Part shown: in pieces, positions 1 to 6,646 of the stretch
Numbering within the stretch: the first letter of the stretch is position 1
How the letters are laid out: every line of letters begins with the position of its first letter
DNA from: an uncultured Bacteroidaceae bacterium
Lineage (GTDB): Bacteria > Bacteroidota > Bacteroidia > Bacteroidales > Bacteroidaceae
DNA length: 34,718 nt
NCBI GenBank assembly: GCA_944320965.1
Contig: CALUJO010000025.1
Coordinates: 1 to 34,718, forward strand
Direction of reading: 5' to 3'
Notes under the pieces: model-generated
Databases searched by the model: none
What the model saw: only the letters and a program-made list of their open reading frames with translations
Told to the model about the DNA's origin: nothing
Position numbers and translations under genes: made by a program

Positions 1-19
1 ACTCTATGTAAGAGTGGAA

Positions 20-93
20 ACTTTTGCTAAACAATCTGTTACTACTAAATATTATCCACATATATAAACATCACCATTAACTGTAGCAAAAGT
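20..93. repeat. 10-bp inverted repeat downstream of the integrase gene
   Basis: ACTTTTGCTA at 20-29 is an exact reverse complement of TAGCAAAAGT at 84-93. The arms lie just beyond the 3' end of the recombinase gene, where attachment or arm-type binding sites of integrative elements often sit. The spacing (54 bp) is too long for an obvious terminator. A role in recombination is inference only; a chance match in AT-rich DNA is possible. Confidence 0.35.
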
Positions 94-123
94 ATAGCTG
101 ATATGTTTTGAGAATACGATTAC

Positions 124-1347
124 TTATTTGTGTTTATTCAAAAGATTCAGAATTTTACTATTCGCATTATCTATTATGTTAGTTTGGATAGAGGCAAGAT
201 ATATTTGTGTCGTTTCCTCATTGTCATGTCCCATACCAAGACTAATTGCTTTCATAGGAATATTTTGGGATTGGGCGATACTTGCCCAAGAATGACGTGC
301 AACATACATCGTTAGTGGAATACTTATTCCTGCCAATTTTGCAATCTTTTTCAGATATTTATTTACCAACAACATTTTATTCAAGTATTGTTTTCGTTCT
401 GTAACATTTGGACTAATTATGATTGGAAACAGAAATCTACTGTATTCATTAGGATGTTTGTTCGCAATTTCTTCCATACTTTTTTCCCATTTTACAATCA
501 TCTGTTGACCGGTTTTACGCCTATTGTATACAACAAAACCTTTGGAGAGGTCTTTTTTCTTCAGGTATGCGATATCTATGAATGACATTCCCCGCATATA
601 GAAAGAAAACAAGAACATGTCCCTTGCAAAATCAAGAGTCGGCGCATTGGTTAAATCCAAATCTTTAATCTTTTTAATTTTCTTTATACCTAAAGCGCGT
701 TTAGAAGTCTTGTCAACTCCTGTATATACACGTTTGAATGGAGTATTTTGAGTCGTAAGACCGTCTTCTACAGCCCGATTATAGACACTGCGCAATATCC
801 GCATATAGAACGAAGTGGTGTTTCTGCATAAATTGAATGCACGCATATGGCTTTCGTATCGATTGATTAAGTTTTCATCAATCATGTCGAAATGCAGGTC
901 TTCTCCATTTCTAAATTTCATGAAACTCATAAACATCTGCTTATAAGTCTCGCTTGTACGTTCTCTCCCAGCATTTTTCAAGCGTTCTATCTGAATCTTA
1001 ATATATTCAAAAACGGTTGTTTTATCTGAAGACAAAGTATAGTATTCCTGTACTATATCATCTATAGAAAAAACATGTCCTTTATTTTTCAAGACCACGA
1101 TTATTTTGTCCAATCGTTTTTTCTCCCAAGCAATTTTTTTCCTAATTAACTTGAGTGTTTCTAAACGATCCGGAGAGACTTGAGAGAGCCTGACAATATC
1201 ATTACGCTCTTTATCCCATTCGTATGAGTAAATTTTATAACCAGTCGTAATCTGCCTGACAATTCGGCGGTGAGTTATAAAATAGACAATGCTGCCCTGA
1301 CGGTCTGCGACCGTTGACGGGCGAAATTTTAATTTTACTGTTGTCAT
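124..1347 (-). CDS. Tyrosine recombinase / integrase (Bacteroides mobile-element type)
   Basis: This 407-residue protein has the three-part layout of Bacteroidetes integrases: an arm-binding N-terminus (about 1-105), a SAM-like core-binding domain (about 110-205) and a C-terminal catalytic domain. Likely catalytic residues are Arg252 (YMRGMS), Lys278, Arg351 (YVARHSW), His374 (MGHDN) and the nucleophile Tyr383 (TQIYLAS). The usual HxxR motif reads YVAR here, a variant common in this group. Length and motifs are intact, so it is probably functional. It would cut and join DNA at an attachment site to insert or excise an element. It starts at an ATG and lies about 11 bp downstream of the preceding small gene on the same strand, as the last gene of a short cassette. 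The element's partner genes are mostly missing. Confidence 0.92.
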   Translation of the reverse strand: MTTVKLKFRPSTVADRQGSIVYFITHRRIVRQITTGYKIYSYEWDKERNDIVRLSQVSPDRLETLKLIRKKIAWEKKRLDKIIVVLKNKGHVFSIDDIVQEYYTLSSDKTTVFEYIKIQIERLKNAGRERTSETYKQMFMSFMKFRNGEDLHFDMIDENLINRYESHMRAFNLCRNTTSFYMRILRSVYNRAVEDGLTTQNTPFKRVYTGVDKTSKRALGIKKIKKIKDLDLTNAPTLDFARDMFLFSFYMRGMSFIDIAYLKKKDLSKGFVVYNRRKTGQQMIVKWEKSMEEIANKHPNEYSRFLFPIIISPNVTERKQYLNKMLLVNKYLKKIAKLAGISIPLTMYVARHSWASIAQSQNIPMKAISLGMGHDNEETTQIYLASIQTNIIDNANSKILNLLNKHK

Positions 1348-1358
1348 AAATGTACTTT

Positions 1359-1652
1359 TTAATGTTTCTGTCTATAAAATGTATAGGCATCGGCAACAAG
1401 AATCAAGACAATGAGTATGGAATGCAAAAACACCAGTTCGGTCAGTATGTCGGAATGAATTACGGAAAGTTGTATCGATAATATAACCATGCACGAGAAA
1501 ACCGCCTGTGGTATTGAGACCCGTTTCTCGTTCATACGGATATCCCCGGCGGCTTTTCTGGCGATACTGTTCAACTCATCCTGCATCTTCCTGTCCTCTT
1601 CCGAAAAACGGATCGGTAAATCGGTTTTGAGCAGGTCATGCAAGTTAAACAT
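1359..1652 (-). CDS. Small predicted membrane protein of the integrase cassette
   Basis: The 97-residue product has a charged N-terminus (about 1-47) followed by two hydrophobic segments (about 48-65 and 70-90) separated by a short polar turn, so a two-helix inner-membrane protein is likely. I do not recognise a family. It overlaps the upstream frame by 82 bases, which is unusual. Upstream of its ATG the frame stays open (residues QSDKPFATT precede the Met), so it may be the second half of one gene with the preceding frame, separated by a one-base shift. It lies directly before the integrase and probably belongs to the same element. Function unknown. Confidence 0.5.
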   Translation of the reverse strand: MFNLHDLLKTDLPIRFSEEDRKMQDELNSIARKAAGDIRMNEKRVSIPQAVFSCMVILSIQLSVIHSDILTELVFLHSILIVLILVADAYTFYRQKH

Positions 1653-1864
1653 GGTGGTGGCGAATGGCTTGTCTGACTGACAAGTTTTTGCAGAAAGTTG
1701 TAAGCCCTGCCGATTTCCGGTTTTAGGTCACGGAACTCGTCAGCCAATGCAATACTGCGTTCTTCAAGCCATCGGGTTCGTGCTTCCGCCTTGCGTTCTT
1801 CGTTCTCACTCTGTGGCACATCCTGTGCCAGTTCATTGCTGTAATCGTATTTTCTGCCTGACAT
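1571..1864 (-). CDS. Small hypothetical protein of the integrase cassette, possibly frameshifted
   Basis: The frame opens at an ATG at 1882 that overlaps the upstream TGA (ATGA). A second ATG at 1864 has a good AAGGAAC ribosome-binding site just ahead of it, so I prefer that start (MSGRKYDYSNE, 97 residues). The first 65 or so residues are charged and helical (ERKAEARTRWLEERS). The tail from about SQTSHSPPPC onward is rich in Pro, Cys and Arg and looks out of frame. Joining it near 1670 by a one-base shift to the following frame would give one coherent protein of about 170 residues, with a cytosolic coil and two membrane helices. No family recognised. Confidence 0.45.
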   Translation of the reverse strand: MSGRKYDYSNELAQDVPQSENEERKAEARTRWLEERSIALADEFRDLKPEIGRAYNFLQKLVSQTSHSPPPCLTCMTCSKPIYRSVFRKRTGRCRMS

Positions 1865-1878
1865 AAAGTTCCTTTCTA

Positions 1879-2127
1879 TCATTTGCGTGATGTTTTAGGT
1901 CGTCTGCCATATTTCGCGATGGCTGCACAGGCACAACGCCGGGCACGTCCCATTTCGTCCTTGTCCTCTTTCCGTCCCCAAGACAGGTCGCTGGAAGTGC
2001 CGCCTCCGCCACCTGACGGGACAGTTGGGACATTCATCATGCCGACAAACTGAGTCACAGCATAGTCCGCAAGCTCCTTGTGGTTTGCTGTTTCCCAGTA
2101 GTCGAAATCATCATCAAATAGTTGCAT
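1879..2127 (-). pseudogene. C-terminal fragment, possibly of a mobilization relaxase
   Basis: From Met at 2127 (MQLFDDDFDYWETAN) the frame gives about 82 residues: an acidic/helical stretch, then a poly-Gly linker with the pattern GGGGGTSSDLSW, then a basic end. Bacteroides mobilization relaxases often end in a Gly-rich linker, S-D-L-P-W-like motif and charged tail, so a relaxase remnant is my best guess, from memory of the family and not from a domain match. The frame stays open to an ATG at 2220, but those extra 31 residues are antisense to the restriction-enzyme fragment on the plus strand and are probably not authentic. The true 5' part seems to have been lost at a junction near 2120-2150. 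Confidence 0.35.
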
Positions 2128-2151
2128 GACATTGTTGGGAATATAGGACTG

Positions 2152-2346
2152 ATTTTGCGTGGCAGGGATATTAAACGCTATGCTTATGAATGGGCTGACT
2201 AATGGATTATAAATACTCATAATGGTATCAAAGATAAGAAACCTCGTATAGATGTTAATGAATATCCTGCTATAAAGAAATATTTAGACCTGTATTGGGG
2301 AGAAATCTCCAAACGCACAGATACTCCTTATAATCTCCGTAACTGT
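2152..2346 (+). pseudogene. Type IIG restriction-modification enzyme fragment (target-recognition domain)
   Basis: Read in one plus-strand frame, 2152-2346 gives ILRGRDIKRYAYEWAD, a TAA stop at 2200-2202, then WIINTHNGIKDKK, a stretch containing the run YPAIKKYLDLYW, and DTPYNLRNC. These are hallmark strings of the TaqI/Eco57I-like C-terminal specificity domain of type IIG enzymes, whose usual continuation (Y-M-x-x-F and a K-P-K-I motif) is missing. There is no methyltransferase or nuclease domain and no start codon context, and the in-frame stop breaks even this fragment. It is therefore a dead remnant. The reading is interrupted upstream by a TAG at 2119-2121 and passes in frame downstream into an unrelated IS-like segment. 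Confidence 0.7.
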
Positions 2347-2544
2347 GTGTTTGAGAGAGAAAATTCATTGAAAGCAAGGACAATAACCCGTTGGCTTCGT
2401 ATCTTTGGTTTTGAAGATAAACCGACTCTAATTATGAGCAAGAAATTAAGTAAAAGCGAGCAAGAACTGCATGATGAGATTCATGTACTGAAGAAACGAA
2501 TCAAGTACCTTGAGATACAGCTCGGGCATGATTTCCTTCCTTGA
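2347..2544 (+). pseudogene. IS transposase OrfA-like fragment
   Basis: The segment continues in frame from the restriction-enzyme fragment. Its sequence ARTITRWLRIFGFEDKP followed by MSKKLSKSEQELHDEI and a leucine-zipper-like run (LKKRIKYLEIQL) resembles the end of the small OrfA of IS3-type elements, where a helix-turn-helix is followed by a coiled coil. The N-terminal helices and the catalytic OrfB are absent and no terminal inverted repeat was seen. It is best read as a remnant left when an IS disrupted the restriction gene and was then deleted. The family call rests on pattern only. Confidence 0.4.
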
Positions 2545-2623
2545 AAAGAAGTTCGCCGGCAATTGTTTTTCTTATATTAATAATGTATAGGGAAGTGTGT
2601 TTTCCGGACAATTCCTAAGCCTC

Positions 2624-3040
2624 TCATTTTAGCGTAAAAATATCAAAAGTCTGGTCGTCGTAAAATACGCGAATCTCAGAGATTTTCCTTTGGGGCTTTT
2701 CAATGTACACAACTTTCTCCCTGACTTCTACATTTGACGTACTTTCTTCTTTTGCGCCTTCCCCGAACAGATTCTGCTGTTTGGGAGTAAACGGATCATC
2801 ACCTTTACCGTAGAGTAGCCAGTTAATATCCACCTCCGGATATTTATTGTGGATTTGCAAAATGATATTCAGTGTAGGGTCATTCCTTCCTGTCAGTATG
2901 TGTGAAAGCGTAGCCTGCTTTACATTTATACTATTGGCAAAGGATGAGCGGTCCATCCCCAGCTTTTCAATGAAATTTATAATGCGTGTCCTTATGTCAT
3001 CCTTCTGTTTATTGTCCAAAATCTGTTCAGAATTTTCCAT
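2624..3040 (-). CDS. XRE-family (Cro/C1-type) helix-turn-helix regulator
   Basis: The product is 138 residues from the ATG at 3040 (MENSEQ). An upstream in-frame start would add 21 residues, but it lies within the promoter-like AT-rich DNA and is unlikely. Residues about 17-80 form a Cro/C1-type helix-turn-helix, with the recognition segment VKQATLSHILTGRNDPTL followed by INWLLYGKGD, a signature of Bacteroidetes XRE regulators. The C-terminal part is variable and may mediate dimerisation. Targets are unknown. It lies next to the mobile-element debris and reads toward it, so it could be an element or defence-island regulator or a resident one. Three TATATTTG boxes precede it. Confidence 0.8.
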   Translation of the reverse strand: MENSEQILDNKQKDDIRTRIINFIEKLGMDRSSFANSINVKQATLSHILTGRNDPTLNIILQIHNKYPEVDINWLLYGKGDDPFTPKQQNLFGEGAKEESTSNVEVREKVVYIEKPQRKISEIRVFYDDQTFDIFTLK

Positions 3041-3076
3041 ATTATCTTTATATTTAGAAGATACAGTTATATAATG

Positions 3077-3108
3077 CAAATATACAAATATATTCTTATA
3101 CAAATATA
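3077..3108 (-). promoter_or_regulatory. Cluster of three -7-type boxes upstream of the XRE regulator
   Basis: TATATTTG on the minus strand occurs at 3084-3077, 3092-3085 and 3108-3101, matching the Bacteroidetes -7 box TAnnTTTG. The first would start transcription about 30 bases before the ATG at 3040. The region is so AT-rich that some boxes may be chance. Confidence 0.4.
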
Positions 3109-3598
3109 TATGGATAGTATATTATTTATGTGAATAGTATGAAAATATTAATGTATTGCGATATGCAAATATATATCATTAGTTTAATGTTTTGGTATAA
3201 CTTATTGGTTTTATGATAGTTATTGTTATAATACATCCTATTATAGGCATGTTTCAGGCGGTTATTCGTATAAAAATACCTAAATCCTTCCCGCTTATCT
3301 TTAATATATATGTATAAAGTGCTGATTTTATGTTATTTATATTATTTGTATAATAGGTATTGTATTATGCATTATTCTGAATATACTACTATAAATACAA
3401 ATGTATTGCACTGCTCCACCCTTATATTATTATATATATGTATATGATTTGATATATTAATATATAAGTATACTACAAAATATTATATGATAATATACCA
3501 AATTCAATCTTTTTGTATATTGAACACTCCCCTATGTCCGATATTTTCACTCCTCTATTTTGTGTGATTTTATTGTTGTTTTTTGGGAAACGTGCAGA
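3109..3598. other. Very AT-rich intergenic region without a supported gene
   Basis: About 490 bases are dominated by alternating T/A runs (repeated TATATA and ATATGT). No coding frame here shows family features. A frame that starts at 3513 and runs through the terminator into the holA end is probably chance. The composition differs sharply from the housekeeping genes beyond it and suggests foreign DNA or a bent, easily melted spacer. Confidence 0.5.
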
Positions 3599-3634
3599 TA
3601 AAAAAATATCCGGAAGAAAAGCCCTTCCGGATAT
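3599..3634 (-). terminator. Rho-independent terminator of the amn-holA operon
   Basis: ATATCCGGAAG (3606-3616) pairs perfectly with CTTCCGGATAT (3624-3634) around a 7-base loop. Read on the minus strand the 11-bp stem is followed by a run of T (3605-3599), as expected for a terminator downstream of holA, which ends at 3748. Confidence 0.8.
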
Positions 3635-3747
3635 CTGTGATATTGATTTGAAAAAATGTGTCTTTATATTTTCCGGTTTTCTAATCGCTGAGATTTCAAT
3701 GAAATTCTTTTGCTTCCCTGTTATCGGAAATATTAAAATCTCAGAGC

Positions 3748-4755
3748 CTAATGAAGAATGAAATAAACCAGCTCTTTCAGCAGATGAGTTGTATTGCCAC
3801 CGTTCCCGAAACCTTTGGATTTGGCGTCAGTATTCTTGATTTCTTCTATTATCTCCATTACTTTTCTTCCCTTGTACAGTGACATTGCCTTAATGTATTC
3901 TTTCGCCTGCCATTCGTTCTTCAAGCCGAGGAATTGGGCGATGCCCTTTTCGTCTTTAGACGGAGAATAATAGGCAAGCATAAGATTGGAGAAGAAAGCG
4001 AAAAGATTGGGCAGTATCATCTGTATGGGATAAGTCTTTGTATGCTCTTCCATATAGTTCAGAATAGTATTTGCCTTGATAATATTTTTTGACGAAATAG
4101 CATCTCTGAATTCATATGTACTGTACTCTCTTGTAACTCCTATATGCTTGTTTACATCATCCGAAGTTATCTTCTTGTCCTTTGCAGTAAGGAACAGCTT
4201 CTTCAGTTCGTTGGCTATTCTGTTAAGGTCGGAACCTATGTATTCAGCCATCAGTCCTGCAGCATTAGGGTCAATCGCATATTCGTTTCCTTTGCAGTAT
4301 GATGTTATAAACTGAGGCAGCATATTGTCCTTAATTTTCGCAGACTCAAATACAATTCCAATCCTGTTTATTTCGGATACAATCTTCTTTCTTTTGTCTA
4401 TTGAGCCGTTCTTGTAGCAAAGCACAAGTACGGTTGCAGGCTGCGGTTTCTCCATGTATCTGGCAAGCTTTTCGGGATTGTCTTCCATGCTCTGCATTTC
4501 CTTTACAAACACAACCTGGCGCTCTGCCATTATAGGGTATCTCAGTGCCTGCTGTATTATATCATCCGCACAAACATCCTTGCCGTAGAATGTGGTCATG
4601 TTAAGTTCCTTGTCCTCCTCAGCCATAGAATATTTGGCAATAAGGTCACACAAATAGTCGATATAGAAGGATTCCGGTCCCATAAGCAGATATACAGGAC
4701 TGAACTTTCTTGCCACAATATCCCTGGCTATCTCATTTACAGTCATAGCCGGCAT
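3748..4755 (-). CDS. holA: DNA polymerase III, delta subunit
   Basis: The 335-residue protein has the length and layout of the clamp-loader delta subunit, which opens the beta sliding clamp within the DnaX complex. The N-terminal AAA+-like region (KFSPVYLLMGPESFYID, about 17-33) lacks a true Walker A, as normal for delta. The middle holds the helical lid (NAAGLMAEYIGSDLNRIANE), and the C-terminus is the collar domain. The ATG at 4755 overlaps the amn stop by one base (TAATG), which indicates translational coupling. A second ATG at 4746 (MTVNEIARDI) could also serve. A strong terminator lies about 110 bases downstream. I consider the assignment secure from these sequence patterns and the operon position. 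Confidence 0.92.
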   Translation of the reverse strand: MPAMTVNEIARDIVARKFSPVYLLMGPESFYIDYLCDLIAKYSMAEEDKELNMTTFYGKDVCADDIIQQALRYPIMAERQVVFVKEMQSMEDNPEKLARYMEKPQPATVLVLCYKNGSIDKRKKIVSEINRIGIVFESAKIKDNMLPQFITSYCKGNEYAIDPNAAGLMAEYIGSDLNRIANELKKLFLTAKDKKITSDDVNKHIGVTREYSTYEFRDAISSKNIIKANTILNYMEEHTKTYPIQMILPNLFAFFSNLMLAYYSPSKDEKGIAQFLGLKNEWQAKEYIKAMSLYKGRKVMEIIEEIKNTDAKSKGFGNGGNTTHLLKELVYFILH

Positions 4756-5531
4756 TACCAGTCAAATTTTAGGTGTTTAACTGTCTTCTTTTCGTCAATG
4801 ATCATTCTCAGTGATGCGATGCCTATCTTGACATGTTCCTCAACGAAATTCTTTGTAACCAGATTGTCGCTCTTTTCAGTCTTTACTCCTTCCGGAATCA
4901 TAGGCTGGTCAGAAACAAGCAGAAGTGCGCCAGTAGGAATATGATTTGCGAAACCTACACTGAAAAGTGTTGCTGTCTCCATATCAACAGCCATAGCGCG
5001 TGTGGTCATAAGATACTCCTTGAACTTGTCGTCATGCTCCCAAATTCGTCTATTGGTAGTATATACCGTGCCGGTCCAATAGTCCCTTGCATAGTCTCGT
5101 ATAGAAGAAGAAACGGCACGCTGCAGCATAAATGCAGGCAATGACGGAACTTCGGGCGGGAAATAGTCGTTGCTTGTACCTTCACCTCTTATTGCCGCAA
5201 TAGGAAGGATAAAATCTCCCAGTTTGGTCTTTTTGTTTATACCGCCGCATTTGCCGAGGAAAAGACAGGCTTTCGGGTTGATTGCCGTAAGCAGGTCCAT
5301 GATGATTGCGGCATTCGGGCTGCCCATACCGAAGTTTATGATTGTAATACCGTCGGCTGTAGCCGAAGTCATATTGGCATCACGTCCCATTACAGGCACG
5401 TTATATGTATCAGCAAATATTTCCACGTACTTGTTGAAGTTTGTCAGCAAGATATATTCTGAAAACTCACTCAACTGGCGTTTTGTATAGCGTGGCAACC
5501 AGTTTTCTACGATTTCCTGTTTAGTCTTCAT
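4755..5531 (-). CDS. amn: AMP nucleosidase
   Basis: The 258-residue protein belongs to the nucleoside phosphorylase/nucleosidase fold (PNP/UDP type). It contains MGSPNAAIIMDLL, then LFLGKCGGINKKTKLGDF for phosphate/ribose-site architecture, and AVDMETATLFSVG, in which the Met-Glu pair binds ribose. The short Bacteroidetes form of AMP nucleosidase has this length; the proteobacterial enzyme is about 480 residues. It would hydrolyse AMP to adenine and ribose 5-phosphate in the cytosol for purine salvage. It is the first gene of a two-gene operon with holA, overlapping by one base. A TATATTTG box sits 30 bases upstream. Confidence 0.9.
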   Translation of the reverse strand: MKTKQEIVENWLPRYTKRQLSEFSEYILLTNFNKYVEIFADTYNVPVMGRDANMTSATADGITIINFGMGSPNAAIIMDLLTAINPKACLFLGKCGGINKKTKLGDFILPIAAIRGEGTSNDYFPPEVPSLPAFMLQRAVSSSIRDYARDYWTGTVYTTNRRIWEHDDKFKEYLMTTRAMAVDMETATLFSVGFANHIPTGALLLVSDQPMIPEGVKTEKSDNLVTKNFVEEHVKIGIASLRMIIDEKKTVKHLKFDW

Positions 5532-5542
5532 AAGAATATTAT

Positions 5543-5568
5543 TAATTTTGTATGTAGATACAAATATA
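5543..5568. promoter_or_regulatory. Face-to-face promoters between amn and the HsdR-N gene
   Basis: TAATTTTG at 5543-5550 on the plus strand and TATATTTG at 5568-5561 on the minus strand both match TAnnTTTG. Each points at the gene beyond the other's box, so the two transcripts would overlap. The 38-base gap between the two start codons holds both boxes. Confidence 0.55.
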
Positions 5569-5569
5569 T

Positions 5570-6025
5570 ATGATTGATTTAAATTTACCTAAAGCGGATT
5601 TCAAAATTAAGATTATAGAATCGAAAAAATATGTTTTCGACAACCTTCGCCGTAAATATGTAAAGCTTACTCCGGAGGAACATGTCCGACAAAGCTTTGT
5701 TTCATATCTTACCGGCAGCCTTGGCTACCCTGCCGGGCTTATGGGCAATGAAGTCAGCCTGACTTTCAACGGAATGAAATTCAGGTGCGACACCGTACTC
5801 TATGATTCATTTGCCCGCCCGTTTATGATAATCGAATACAAGGCACCAGATGTTACGATAGACAGCGAAGTCCTTAAACAGGCATATCTGTATAATAGGG
5901 TCCTCAGGGTAAAATATCTTGTGCTGAGTAATGGAATGGTCCACTACTGCTTTAAAATCGATTACGTGGCAAATAAAATAGAAAATATAGGATGTATTCC
6001 GGCATATACGGACTTGGAGAGATAA
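5570..6025 (+). CDS. Orphan HsdR N-terminal-domain protein (PD-(D/E)XK nuclease-like)
   Basis: The 151-residue protein matches only the N-terminal region of type I restriction HsdR subunits. PEEHVRQ (about 35-41) is the conserved opening helix. FRCDTVLYDS gives Asp74, and FMIIEYKAP gives Glu89 and Lys91, a PD-(D/E)XK-like catalytic set. Gln104 (VLKQAYLYN) fits the following helix. No helicase domain and no HsdM/HsdS genes are nearby, so it is not a working type I system. Stand-alone proteins of this kind are common in Bacteroidetes chromosomes next to holA/amn-type genes; function is not established to my knowledge. The residues look intact, so a DNA-repair or processing nuclease is possible, but that is inference. 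Confidence 0.8.
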   Translation: MIDLNLPKADFKIKIIESKKYVFDNLRRKYVKLTPEEHVRQSFVSYLTGSLGYPAGLMGNEVSLTFNGMKFRCDTVLYDSFARPFMIIEYKAPDVTIDSEVLKQAYLYNRVLRVKYLVLSNGMVHYCFKIDYVANKIENIGCIPAYTDLER

Positions 6026-6043
6026 TTGTTTCTCAAAACAATT
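6024..6043 (+). terminator. Hairpin at the end of the HsdR-N gene
   Basis: AATTGTTT (6024-6031) pairs with AAACAATT (6036-6043) around CTCA and overlaps the stop codon. T-rich sequence follows. A second small hairpin, GTTTTC/GAAAAC (6089-6104), lies before the convergent hxlR-type gene. Confidence 0.4.
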
Positions 6044-6135
6044 GGATTTTGTTCCGTTTTGTGCCATTATAATGAACATAATATTCAGGTTTTCTTGAGA
6101 AAACAGTTTGCATCACGCCTTTATATTGGCATGAA

Positions 6136-6489
6136 TCATTTGGTTTTGCCGTATTTTTTATCAAACAGTTCCCTGTTCTTTTCTCCCCATTCAATCATTG
6201 CATCCAGTATAGGCAGTAGTGTTTTGCCAAGTTCAGTTATATAGTATTCCGACCGTAACGGCAATACCTGATACACGGTTTTATTTACCAGGCCGTCTTC
6301 AACCAGTTCTTTCAGATGCATGTCAAGTACCCGTGGTGTTGCTTCCGGCAGTGCCTTGTGCAATTCGCTCGGGCGCATTGGGGAGTATCGCAATTCGTCC
6401 AGGATACATGATTTCCATTTTGAGTCAATAAGACTCATTGTAAGCCGTAAGGGACAGCTTAAGTCAACTGGAATTTTTCTTTCGTACAT
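6136..6489 (-). CDS. HxlR-family winged-helix transcriptional regulator
   Basis: From the ATG at 6489 the protein has 117 residues; an in-frame TTG two codons earlier is less likely. It has the HxlR pattern throughout: LSCPLRLTMSLIDSKWKSCI, RYSPMRPSELHKALPEATP, HLKELVEDGLV, and an end of the form YYITELGKTLLPILDAMIEW. The Cys in the SCP motif (residue 12) is the position that senses reactive electrophiles in several members. Such proteins usually control a divergent neighbour, here the NTF2-like gene. A TATCTTTG box lies 24 bases upstream of the ATG. Ligand and targets cannot be read from the sequence. Confidence 0.9.
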   Translation of the reverse strand: MYERKIPVDLSCPLRLTMSLIDSKWKSCILDELRYSPMRPSELHKALPEATPRVLDMHLKELVEDGLVNKTVYQVLPLRSEYYITELGKTLLPILDAMIEWGEKNRELFDKKYGKTK

Positions 6490-6512
6490 AGTCAAGCAAA
6501 AATGTAATAATG

Positions 6513-6520
6513 CAAAGATA
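6513..6520 (-). promoter_or_regulatory. -7 box for the hxlR-type gene
   Basis: TATCTTTG on the minus strand (6520-6513) matches TAnnTTTG and would give a leader of about 20 bases before the ATG at 6489. Confidence 0.5.
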
Positions 6521-6605
6521 CGGATATTTCAGACAGCCCCAATACTGAAAAATTATTCGGTATATGAATAATTTTTCGGTTATTGCGGATGCTGGCAGCC
6601 TGCTC

Positions 6606-6613
6606 TAAATTTG
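6606..6613 (+). promoter_or_regulatory. -7 box for the NTF2-like gene
   Basis: TAAATTTG at 6606-6613 matches TAnnTTTG, with a TATTG (6581-6585) about 20 bases upstream near the expected -33 position. It places transcription start about 30 bases before the ATG at 6647, which supports that start over upstream in-frame codons. Confidence 0.55.
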
Positions 6614-6646
6614 CAGCAGATAACAACATATAAAGAAACAATTATT

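Larger units (their letters stand above)
124..2544. mobile_element. Decayed integrative/mobilizable element with restriction-enzyme and IS debris
   Basis: The interval combines a complete tyrosine recombinase, two small overlapping frames, a possible relaxase C-terminus on the minus strand, and on the plus strand a type IIG restriction-modification fragment joined to an IS orfA fragment. None of the flanking genes from 3748 onward is of this type. The parts suggest an element whose transfer genes have been lost or lie outside the window. The outer boundaries cannot be set from this sequence, since no target-site duplication was found and the left edge coincides with the window end. Confidence 0.5.

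Noticed and set aside
3513..3761. Open plus-strand frame of 82 residues next to holA
   Set aside because: It crosses the holA terminator hairpin and the holA end, and has no family features.
5570..6025. A complete type I restriction system
   Set aside because: Only the HsdR N-terminal domain is present; no helicase, HsdM or HsdS is nearby.
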